NCBI GenBank assembly: GCA_003542615.1
Contig: DPKG01000006.1
Location: 10,713-36,896, forward strand
Direction of reading: 5' to 3'
Origin: Candidatus Shapirobacteria bacterium
GTDB lineage: Bacteria > Patescibacteriota > Microgenomatia > UBA12405
DNA length: 26,184 bases
Within the stretch, counting starts at the first letter, position 1, and every line of letters begins with the position of its first letter. Both the position numbers and the translations under genes were made by a program. Positions 7,200 through 13,875 of the stretch are shown piece after piece. The notes under the pieces are model-generated. The model searched no databases and was not told where the DNA came from. It worked only from the letters and a program-made list of their open reading frames with translations.

Positions 7200-8040
7200 T
7201 TTTGATTTTATGAAATATTTTTAGTAGACATTCTTCAATACTAAATATTATATATAAAATTGTTCCAGGGAATATATTAAGGTGGTCTTTAAAAAATATT
7301 TTTCTCGACTTGTACCACTCTTTTAATACAATTTTGTAGATACTTGAATTGCTGCCACCTCCTTTATGAAAAATTTTTGCTTTAGGATTGAATATTATTT
7401 TGTATTTTCTTTTAAGAGTGGCTAGTCCAAAATCTAAATCTTCAAGATATAAAAAATATTTTTCGTTAAATAAAGCTAATTTTTGGTTTTGTTTCCTTCT
7501 AATTAACATAAAGGCGCCGCAAAGCGAATCAACTTCAATAGTTTTTTCAATTATTTGCTTTGTTTCTGGCCAAAATTTTTTACTAAATGGATTGTTGGGG
7601 AATATTTTTTTTAAATTTGTGAATTCAAATAAGCCAGTAAGAAAATTTGGAGATAAATTTGCAGTCGGCCGTTGTTGATTGTTGTATCCAATTATTTTAC
7701 CTCCAATAATTCCTATTTTTTTGTCGTTTACTATTTGTTTAAAAATTAATTTTATTGAATCATCTACTAGGTATGAGTCAGGGTTTAATAAAAGAATAAA
7801 ATCGCTATTTGAGTTTTTTATTCCTATGTTAACGGCTTTCGCAAAACCAAGATTTTGTTGATTTTTAAAGACTTTTATTTTTTTATTTTTTGGTAGATAA
7901 AAATATTTAGATTTATTGTCGATTATAATTATTCTTTCGATAATACTATCAATAATCTTAAGAGAATTTATTAATTTTGTGGCTGATTTGTCGGAATTAT
8001 AGTTTATTATTATTACGTCTAATTTTGAAGTTGTTGACAT
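7183..8040 (-). CDS. GT2 glycosyltransferase (WbbL / rhamnosyltransferase-like)
   Basis: A 285-residue GT2 enzyme. DVIIINYNSDKSATKLINSL, IIIIDNKS, NLGFAKAVNIGIKNS and FILLLNPDSYLVDD mark the WbbL-type rhamnosyltransferase subgroup, in which NPD replaces DxD. GGKII and the later SLCGAFMLIRR with YLEDLDFGL also match that subgroup. A C-terminal hydrophobic stretch (about 250-275) may bind the membrane. It is the first gene of the cassette and looks more A+T-rich by eye than the ribosomal and dcw genes, which could reflect exchange of surface-glycan genes. It is divergent from the lipase gene, with 58 bases between starts. Confidence 0.85.
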   Translation of the reverse strand: MSTTSKLDVIIINYNSDKSATKLINSLKIIDSIIERIIIIDNKSKYFYLPKNKKIKVFKNQQNLGFAKAVNIGIKNSNSDFILLLNPDSYLVDDSIKLIFKQIVNDKKIGIIGGKIIGYNNQQRPTANLSPNFLTGLFEFTNLKKIFPNNPFSKKFWPETKQIIEKTIEVDSLCGAFMLIRRKQNQKLALFNEKYFLYLEDLDFGLATLKRKYKIIFNPKAKIFHKGGGSNSSIYKIVLKEWYKSRKIFFKDHLNIFPGTILYIIFSIEECLLKIFHKIKNASNY

Positions 8041-8098
8041 GAGATTATTAAGGAATATAGTTATGTGTAATTAATATTACAATTTAGAAATTTCAAGT

Positions 8099-10474
8099 AT
8101 GATAACCATATTATTAATTTTTCATGTAATTTTAGCATTAATTATTCCAGATAAAGTTTTGGCAAATGAGTTGTTTAAGGATGATTTTTCAAATGTTGAC
8201 TTTACCGAAAATAATTGGGAATTTATCAATATTCAGAATTCAGATAGACTTTCGTGGAAAATTGTAAATGAAAAATTAGTTGGCCAAGTTTCTTTACGAC
8301 AAGGGTCATTGTATTTGCACAACAAAAACTATGATTTAGAGAATTATACATATTCTTTTAATGTAAAGAATCTTGGTGGTGTTGACCAGTGGATATTATT
8401 TAGAATTAGTGAAGACAAAGAAGATTATTATTTATTTGATATTAGATATTTAGATCAGTATTGGAGTCATGATTGCAATAATTTTCGTTTATATAGGCAT
8501 GGGAGTACGGGTTATAAGTTATTAAAAGAAGTAAACAGGGGAAACTTTACCAATTTTTTTGATATCACTCAAAATGAGTGGAGAGATGTAGATATCGTCT
8601 TGAATGAAAATAATATAAAGGTGTTTTTTGATAATGTCTTGGTGATGGATTTCTACGATGAGTATGATGATTTTTTAGAAAGAGGAAGTTTTGGTTTTGG
8701 TAATTGGGCTGGTGAATATTGGAGATATGATGTTGTAAATTATTTTGATGATGTGGTAATTAAAGATTTGGAGGTAATTTTATCCACACCAAAAATCGTA
8801 ATTATTCCCGGACTTGGGGCGAGTTGGAACACGTTAGCGATGGTTAGTAATCTCCAAGTAGATGATGATCAGTGGAAAATTACACCGTTTGTCCATAACT
8901 ATGATGGTCTTATAAATACATTAAAAGAAAACGGTTTAGAGGAGGGTGAAGATTTTTTTGTTTGGAATTATGATTGGCGGAAGCCTGTATCTGAAATATC
9001 TGAAAAGTTGGGGGATTTTTTGGATGAGAAGTTGGCTAGTGATGAATTTTATTTGGTAGGTCATAGTTTGGGAGGGTTGGTGGCAAGGGATTGGTTACAA
9101 AATAATGAGAGTGATTTACGATTAAAGAAGATTTATACCTTGGGTACTCCGCATTACGGGGTGACAAAGGCGTATGAAGCTTGGAGTGGAGGAAAAGTTA
9201 GTGATAATTATGATTTTGGGACTATTGTAATGAATGTTTTAGTTCAACTTCAAAAAAAGAATTTTGCTACTACGGCTGAGGTACTTAGAAATTATGTGCC
9301 GGTGATAAAAGATCTGTTACCAAATTATGTATTTTTAAAAAAGGATGGAATTATTTTTGATAATTCCATTTATAAAAATGATTATTTAATTCAAAATAAT
9401 CCTCAAATACCCGGAGTATTTAATAAGATAAGCGAATATTTTGGAAAAGGTATTGAAACCAAAGAATGGATAAATTTAAAAGAAAGTACTGTTTATGAAA
9501 AAACATTATCGGTATGGCTTGAAGGGAAACCTGATAATTATGAGTATGGTTCGGGTGACGGGACGGTGCTAAAAAAATCAGCTATGTTTGTTGGTGACGA
9601 TGATGGAGAAAATAGAGAATATGAAACTAATCATGGACAAATAGTAGACAAGTCTTTGGGTGATTTAATTCAGATTTTTGGCTTGGAGGCTAATGAGGTT
9701 GGGATTGAGGATTATAATTGGAACGGAAAATTAGTTTATTATATTGGTTCTCCGGCTTATTTGGAGGCAAATTGCGATGACGGACAAGCTGGAAGATCGG
9801 ATGAGATGGGATTTTTGATACTTGATTCAAAAAGTTTTGGTGAGTGTGAGATGTCGATTGTCGGAACAGGTATTGGAGATTATCATGTAGCTTATGGAAA
9901 GGTTGGTGAGGAGGAAAATTGGAAATATTTTGAAGGATCGATAGTTGATGAGGAGACTAAATTGTTTGAGGTGGGATTAGATGACGGTCAAATGATAAAT
10001 AGTAGTGAAAATTTGGCTTTGATTAAGGATTTGATTAGTAAACATTTAGGTACATTAATGAAAAAATATCCAAATAACGTAAATTTACCAAGAGCCTTGA
10101 AAGAAGTTAAAAGAGATAACGTTAATGAAATGTTGGCATATTTATTCAAATTTAGGGCGGGTGTCTCGGAAACCCAAAGTTCTCAATTAATTTTGGATAA
10201 TGCCATTGTTTGGCTGGAAAGAAACCATCAAAAAACAACATTTCCCAGAGCGAAAGTCGGCTATAATATGTCAAAAAGAATGATTGGTTTTGTTGATTTG
10301 TGGGGTAAATTTATGGGTCGGAGAAATAATAATCCTAGTCAATTTGGGTCAATTAATTACCTGACAATGAATAATTATTTGGAATTACAAAAAAAATATT
10401 TGGATGAAAAAAAATATGGAAGATCGATGGCTTATGGTTGGGCTTTGCAGCTTTTGGCAAAACAAGTGTGGTAG
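8099..10474 (+). CDS. Secreted LCAT-type lipase/acyltransferase with N-terminal lectin-like domain
   Basis: A 791-residue protein with a signal peptide (about residues 1-22, ending KVLA). A beta-sandwich module resembling LamG/DUF1080 follows (about 27-225: DDFSNVDFTENNWEF...NNIKVFFDNVLVMDF...RGSFGFG). An alpha/beta hydrolase follows (about 230-520) of the lecithin:cholesterol acyltransferase family. It has the oxyanion segment IPGLGAS, the diagnostic NYDWRKP, and nucleophile GHSLGG with S323. GSGDGTV supplies D487 and NHGQ supplies H512, so a full catalytic triad is visible. The last ~270 residues are unrecognised. The probable role is hydrolysis or acyl transfer on external lipids. It ends four bases before the convergent tRNA-Val. 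Nothing else in the window belongs to lipid metabolism. Confidence 0.82.
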   Translation: MITILLIFHVILALIIPDKVLANELFKDDFSNVDFTENNWEFINIQNSDRLSWKIVNEKLVGQVSLRQGSLYLHNKNYDLENYTYSFNVKNLGGVDQWILFRISEDKEDYYLFDIRYLDQYWSHDCNNFRLYRHGSTGYKLLKEVNRGNFTNFFDITQNEWRDVDIVLNENNIKVFFDNVLVMDFYDEYDDFLERGSFGFGNWAGEYWRYDVVNYFDDVVIKDLEVILSTPKIVIIPGLGASWNTLAMVSNLQVDDDQWKITPFVHNYDGLINTLKENGLEEGEDFFVWNYDWRKPVSEISEKLGDFLDEKLASDEFYLVGHSLGGLVARDWLQNNESDLRLKKIYTLGTPHYGVTKAYEAWSGGKVSDNYDFGTIVMNVLVQLQKKNFATTAEVLRNYVPVIKDLLPNYVFLKKDGIIFDNSIYKNDYLIQNNPQIPGVFNKISEYFGKGIETKEWINLKESTVYEKTLSVWLEGKPDNYEYGSGDGTVLKKSAMFVGDDDGENREYETNHGQIVDKSLGDLIQIFGLEANEVGIEDYNWNGKLVYYIGSPAYLEANCDDGQAGRSDEMGFLILDSKSFGECEMSIVGTGIGDYHVAYGKVGEEENWKYFEGSIVDEETKLFEVGLDDGQMINSSENLALIKDLISKHLGTLMKKYPNNVNLPRALKEVKRDNVNEMLAYLFKFRAGVSETQSSQLILDNAIVWLERNHQKTTFPRAKVGYNMSKRMIGFVDLWGKFMGRRNNNPSQFGSINYLTMNNYLELQKKYLDEKKYGRSMAYGWALQLLAKQVW

Positions 10475-10478
10475 TGGG

Positions 10479-10552
10479 TGGTTGTTAGAGGATTCGGACC
10501 TCTGACCTCATCGATGTGAACGATGCGCTCTAACCAACTGAGCTAAACAACC
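10479..10552 (-). tRNA. tRNA-Val (anticodon CAC)
   Basis: On the minus strand the acceptor GGTTGTT/AACAACC is perfect. The D arm is GCTCAGTTGGTTAGAGC, the anticodon stem CATCG/CGATG with loop TTCACAT gives CAC, and the T arm is AGAGG-TCCGAAT-CCTCT. The discriminator is A. CCA is not encoded (CCC follows). The gene converges with the lipase gene, which stops 4 bases away. Confidence 0.94.
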
Positions 10553-10561
10553 TATTTTGGT

Positions 10562-10567
10562 ATTATA
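10562..10567 (-). promoter_or_regulatory. -10 box for tRNA-Val
   Basis: A perfect TATAAT on the minus strand, with 9 bases between it and the first base of the tRNA. The predicted start is about 3 bases before the mature 5' end. No good -35 hexamer was found at 16-18 bp. Confidence 0.55.
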
Positions 10568-10601
10568 ACGTAAAATTTTGGAGAGAATATAGTTTTGCCG
10601 A

Positions 10602-10630
10602 TTGAAGCATTAGTTTTTAAGTTATAAACT
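10602..10630 (+). promoter_or_regulatory. Candidate promoter for signal peptidase I, near-leaderless
   Basis: TTGAAG (10602-10607) and TAAACT (10625-10630) are 17 bp apart, and the ATG (10638) follows 7 bases after the -10 box. An overlapping TATAAA at 10623-10628 gives a poorer spacing of 15 bp. Confidence 0.45.
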
Positions 10631-10637
10631 AGAGAAT

Positions 10638-11228
10638 ATGGCAAAGACAATTAAATCAGAAAAAGGGTTTTCCTTGGTTTCATTTATTTTAGAGTTTGTG
10701 CAATCGGTTGTATTGGCACTTTCGGTGTTTGTACTTTTGTATTTGTTTGTGGCTCAACCGAATGAGGTTAAAGGTAATTCAATGCACCCAAATTTTATCA
10801 ACGGAGAGTATCTTCTTACAGATAAATTGTCTTATCAGTTTGGCTTGCCTCAAAGAGGTGACGTGGTAGTGTTTAAAGCTCCTCCAACGGAGTCGTGTGC
10901 TGAAGATGAGTGTGAGTATATAAAAAGAATAATTGGCGTTCCGGGAGATAAGGTTATGGTTAGGGACGGTCAGGTGTTTTTGAATGGTGAGTTATTGGAT
11001 CAAAGTTTTTTGCCGGAGGAATATGTAACAGACCCCGGAGAATATAATCAGGAGGGAGTGGAGAGGGTAATACCCAGTGGTCAATATTTGTGTTTTGGAG
11101 ACAACCGTGAACATTCCCGTGACGGGAGAGAGTTTGGTCCGATTCCCAAAGAGAGTATCGTAGGTAAGGCATTTTTCGTGTATTGGCCGCCTCAAACGGT
11201 GGGTTTGGTACCGACAATCAGATATTAG
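10638..11228 (+). CDS. lepB: Signal peptidase I
   Basis: A 196-residue membrane-bound serine protease that removes signal peptides on the outer face of the membrane. One N-terminal membrane segment (about 18-39) precedes box B (KGNSMHPN, catalytic S48), box C/D (YIKRIIGVPGD, catalytic K96) and box E, here FGDNREHSRDGREFG. Box E differs slightly from the common MGDNR-S-DSR form. The length and single membrane segment match the Gram-positive/short type. It should process the signal peptide of the LCAT-like protein and other exported proteins. The end overlaps the convergent parB gene by 4 bases. Confidence 0.94.
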   Translation: MAKTIKSEKGFSLVSFILEFVQSVVLALSVFVLLYLFVAQPNEVKGNSMHPNFINGEYLLTDKLSYQFGLPQRGDVVVFKAPPTESCAEDECEYIKRIIGVPGDKVMVRDGQVFLNGELLDQSFLPEEYVTDPGEYNQEGVERVIPSGQYLCFGDNREHSRDGREFGPIPKESIVGKAFFVYWPPQTVGLVPTIRY

Positions 11229-12070
11229 TTTTCATTTGTAGTCAGATCTTTTTGGCACATGTGCTGATAAAGAGTTTTTAGGTTGTCAAATCTTTTTTCG
11301 ACAGGGCCACGGAATTGGAAAGTTACTCTGGTTACAACATTGGTTTGAATAATTTTTACTTTGGTAGTTTTATCTTCAAAGATGGATTCTATGTCGGTAG
11401 AAATATTATCAAGACGGGATTTTAGAAAGTGAGGCAGATTTTCTTTTGTGATGGGGACAATCCCCTCTTCTATTTTTTTTCGCATTCTTCTGGCAATATC
11501 TTCTGCCCATCGAACAGAGGCTTTTTCTTTTAAAATTATTTTGTATGCTTCGATAATAAGTCGGGTGTCTCCGATACCGGCTAAGGCTCTGGCGTGACCT
11601 TCGGTAATAAGTCCTGAAAGCAGACCGTCGGTTAAGGCGTCAGGCAGAGTTAGTAATTTGAGAACATTGATGACATATGGGACACTTTTACTGACTTTTT
11701 TAGCTATCTGGGTATTATCAAATTTAAATTCTTCTTTTAAACGTTGGAAAGCTTTTGCCCGTTCAATAGGGTTTAGATCTTTGCGCTGGACATTTTCGAC
11801 AATGGCCATTTCCAACATTTGTTGCGGGGTAGTTTCTTTAACTATAGCCGGGACATAGGCAAGTTTTAAAATTCGAGCCGCTCGCCATCGGCGTTCCCCG
11901 GCGATAATTTGATATCCGGCCGGAGTTTTGGCAATTATTAGGGGTTCAAGAATTCCGTGTTCTCTGATGGATTCGACTAATTCACTGACTGAGTCCGGAT
12001 TGATAACTCCTCTGGGTTGAAGGGGGTTGGGTTCGAGTTGGTTGGTTGGGATTTGAGATATCTGTTTCAT
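11225..12070 (-). CDS. parB: Chromosome-partition protein ParB
   Basis: A 281-residue ParB/Spo0J/Noc-type protein. The N-terminal CTP-binding ParB domain (about 5-95) has PNPLQPR, AGERRWRAARIL and ENVQRKDLNPIERA. A helix-turn-helix follows (about 115-140: NTQIAKKVSKSVPYVINVLKLL). GLITEGHARALAGI and a C-terminal dimerisation region complete the usual order. It should load onto parS and organise the origin region. No parA lies in the window, and no canonical parS palindrome was seen. The 75 bases upstream hold repeated TGAAAAC boxes, described separately. Confidence 0.92.
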   Translation of the reverse strand: MKQISQIPTNQLEPNPLQPRGVINPDSVSELVESIREHGILEPLIIAKTPAGYQIIAGERRWRAARILKLAYVPAIVKETTPQQMLEMAIVENVQRKDLNPIERAKAFQRLKEEFKFDNTQIAKKVSKSVPYVINVLKLLTLPDALTDGLLSGLITEGHARALAGIGDTRLIIEAYKIILKEKASVRWAEDIARRMRKKIEEGIVPITKENLPHFLKSRLDNISTDIESIFEDKTTKVKIIQTNVVTRVTFQFRGPVEKRFDNLKTLYQHMCQKDLTTNEN

Positions 12071-12142
12071 GGTTTAGGTTACTATGAAAACAGAGGTGAA
12101 AAAAGATATGAAAACTAGGACAAAGTCAGTCAACTTGAAAAC
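12063..12142. repeat. TGAAAAC direct repeats and start-codon inverted repeat upstream of parB
   Basis: TGAAAAC occurs three times on the plus strand (12085-12091, 12109-12115, 12136-12142). A near-complement TGTTTCAT (12063-12070) covers the parB start codon. The last element and the first TGAAAAC copy form an imperfect inverted repeat with a 13-base loop. This may be an operator, a ParB-related site or an mRNA hairpin hiding the AUG. Confidence 0.4.
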
Positions 12143-12145
12143 GGA

Positions 12146-12397
12146 TTAGTTTTTGGTTACAGATACAATATTCTTACCCAATCTTTTGAGAAATTTTACT
12201 ACACCAGGACGGATAGCATAGATAGTGAAATCTTTTCCGAGTTTGGTACCCTTACCTGAGTGGAATTTTGAGCCAACTTGTCGGATAATAATTTGACCAA
12301 CGTCTATTTTTTGTCCACCAAAAATTTTTACTCCGCGCCTCTGACCGGGACGATTTGATTTTTGATTTGTTTTTCCTTGTGATTTTGTATGTGCCAT
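12146..12397 (-). CDS. rpmA: Ribosomal protein bL27
   Basis: An 83-residue large-subunit protein whose N-terminal tail reaches the peptidyl-transferase centre. The core GVKIFGGQKIDVGQIIIRQVGSKFHSGKGTKLGKDFTIYAIRPGVVKF matches bL27 along its length in several short blocks (GQKIDVGQIIIRQ, FHSGKGTKLGKD, GVVKF). The N-terminus AHTKSQGKTNQKSN departs from the usual AHKKGGGS-type tail. There is no cleavable N-extension of the Firmicutes type. It lies 14 bases after bL21, as in the usual rplU-rpmA order. Confidence 0.93.
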   Translation of the reverse strand: MAHTKSQGKTNQKSNRPGQRRGVKIFGGQKIDVGQIIIRQVGSKFHSGKGTKLGKDFTIYAIRPGVVKFLKRLGKNIVSVTKN

Positions 12398-12411
12398 ATA
12401 ATTTAATTAAT

Positions 12412-12834
12412 TTATTTTTTAGAAACTACTTTTTTGGCAGATGTTTTTTGGGAGACAGTTGCTTTTTTGGTAGTTGCGACTTTTTTTGGTAAAGAAGCTT
12501 TTTTAACGGGAGTGCTTTTGGATAAACCAATTTTTGTAATTTCAATATCGGAAAGTTGTGCTCGGAATCCTTGGGTTAAGCGGTAACGGGATTTGGCTTT
12601 GTATTTAAAAATTTTAAGTTTTTTTCCTTTATAATTTTTAATGACTTTAAATTCGACTTTGGCATCTTTAATAAAGGGACTGCCAATTGAAATACTTTTG
12701 TCATCTACTAGCAATAATACTTGGTCAGTGGAACTGGTTTCCCCTTCTTTTAGATTAAGGTTGTCGACAGTTAAGTTTTTGTTCTCTTCAGCCTTAAATT
12801 GTGAGCCAGAAATGGCAATAATTGCATATTTCAT
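12412..12834 (-). CDS. rplU: Ribosomal protein bL21
   Basis: A 140-residue large-subunit protein. MKYAIIAISGSQFKAEE, the DKSISIGSPFI-AKVEFKVI region and KIKIFKYKAKSRYRLTQGFR-type residues (KLKIFKYKAKSRYRLTQGFR) fit bL21. The last ~35 residues form a Lys/Ala/Thr-rich basic tail beyond the usual length, a common kind of rRNA-binding extension. I choose the ATG at 12834, not the in-frame ATG at 12852. The upstream ATG is part of an extended -10 box (TGATACAAT), and the family normally begins MYAII/MKYAII. It is followed by bL27 after 14 bases. Confidence 0.92.
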   Translation of the reverse strand: MKYAIIAISGSQFKAEENKNLTVDNLNLKEGETSSTDQVLLLVDDKSISIGSPFIKDAKVEFKVIKNYKGKKLKIFKYKAKSRYRLTQGFRAQLSDIEITKIGLSKSTPVKKASLPKKVATTKKATVSQKTSAKKVVSKK

Positions 12835-12842
12835 ACTTGTCG

Positions 12843-12851
12843 ATTGTATCA
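12843..12851 (-). promoter_or_regulatory. Extended -10 promoter for rplU
   Basis: TGATACAAT on the minus strand is an extended -10 element ending 8 bases before the chosen ATG (12834). Transcription would begin one or two bases upstream of the start codon. The -35 is poor (TAGAAC). This placement decides the rplU start, since the alternative ATG lies inside the element. Confidence 0.6.
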
Positions 12852-12879
12852 TAGATGATTAATTTGTTCTACTGATTTG

Positions 12880-13875
12880 TTAGGAGGATAATATTATACC
12901 AAGTGAAAATAAGAAAGCCATAAGTGATGAACCGCCAACAGAGACAAAAGGAAGGGGAATTCCGGTAACAGGCAATATACCAATATTCATTCCAATGTTG
13001 ATAAAAGCCTGAATCCATATTTGACTGGCAATACCAAGAGTAAATAGCATTTGAGCTTTATCGGTAGAACTGAAGGCTTTTTTAATGAGGGTGTTAATTA
13101 AAAGAAAATAAGAAAGAATTAGTATAAAAACGGAGACAAAACCCATTTCTTCAGTCATGGCTGCAAATATGAAATCAGTGTGTTTTTCCGGTAAAAATAA
13201 TAATTGTCCTTGGGTCCCTTTTTTGAATCCCCTCCCCCAGAAACCTCCTGAACCAATTGCGATTTGAGATTGGATGACATTGTAACCTTTGTTAAGAGGA
13301 TCGCTTTGTGGGTTTATGAAGGTGGTAATACGTTGTCTTTGGTAATCATGAAGACCGTATTTCCAAATGATTGGGGACATAAAAATAGCGATGATGCCAA
13401 TAATGATGGTAATAGTCAGTAACTTTTTATTGTAAATAATTGTTGGTAGGGCAAGTACGGCGGTGGAAACGGCACTTCCTAAGTCAGGTTGTATCAAAAT
13501 TAGGGAAACCGGAATAAAAAATAGTATGGGTAAGTTGGTATTTACTAAAAAAAGCAGAAGCCAAGGCTTGACTATTTCTGAGGGCTGAATTGATAGTCCT
13601 CCGATGTTGATCCATCGACGTGATCCTCGGGTAATATTGTTTAATAAAATCGGACTGAGAATCAAAATAGTTGAAAAAATAAACAGTAGCCAGCGATATG
13701 GTTTTATGTTTTTGGGGTGAATTTGAGTGCCAATAGCAAATAAAACCAGTCCAATTATCCAGGAAAATAGCTGTTTTAGGATCAGGGAAGGTTCTTGTGA
13801 AAGAACCATCAACATATTTAAGAAAAATAATGCAGTAAGACTAATGATTAGTGGGAGGCGAAAGTTTTTAGTCAT
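12880..13875 (-). CDS. rodA: SEDS-family peptidoglycan glycosyltransferase, RodA-like
   Basis: A 331-residue polytopic protein of the RodA/FtsW/SpoVE (SEDS) family, which polymerises lipid II with a partner class-B penicillin-binding protein. Visible family motifs are RGSRRWINIGGLSIQPSE, QPDLGSA, the long loop with YNVIQSQIAIGSGGFWGRGF, LPEKHTDFIFAAMTEEMGF and the C-terminal GIPLPFVSVGGSS. The short N-terminus and the FLPEKHTDFIF form favour RodA over FtsW. A separate FtsW lies in the dcw cluster. The start overlaps the end of ileS by 8 bases, so the two are probably coupled. No mreB or PBP2 lies next to it. Confidence 0.88.
   Translation of the reverse strand: MTKNFRLPLIISLTALFFLNMLMVLSQEPSLILKQLFSWIIGLVLFAIGTQIHPKNIKPYRWLLFIFSTILILSPILLNNITRGSRRWINIGGLSIQPSEIVKPWLLLFLVNTNLPILFFIPVSLILIQPDLGSAVSTAVLALPTIIYNKKLLTITIIIGIIAIFMSPIIWKYGLHDYQRQRITTFINPQSDPLNKGYNVIQSQIAIGSGGFWGRGFKKGTQGQLLFLPEKHTDFIFAAMTEEMGFVSVFILILSYFLLINTLIKKAFSSTDKAQMLFTLGIASQIWIQAFINIGMNIGILPVTGIPLPFVSVGGSSLMAFLFSLGIILSS

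Noticed and set aside
11225..12145. Canonical parS site near parB
   Set aside because: No TGTTTCACGTGAAACA-like palindrome was seen. The TGTTTCAT half-site is separated from its partner by 13 bases and lacks the central CACGTG.
12835..12852. Upstream ATG at 12852 as rplU start
   Set aside because: It would add six residues (MIQSTS) not seen in bL21, and its bases are part of the TGATACAAT extended -10 element.
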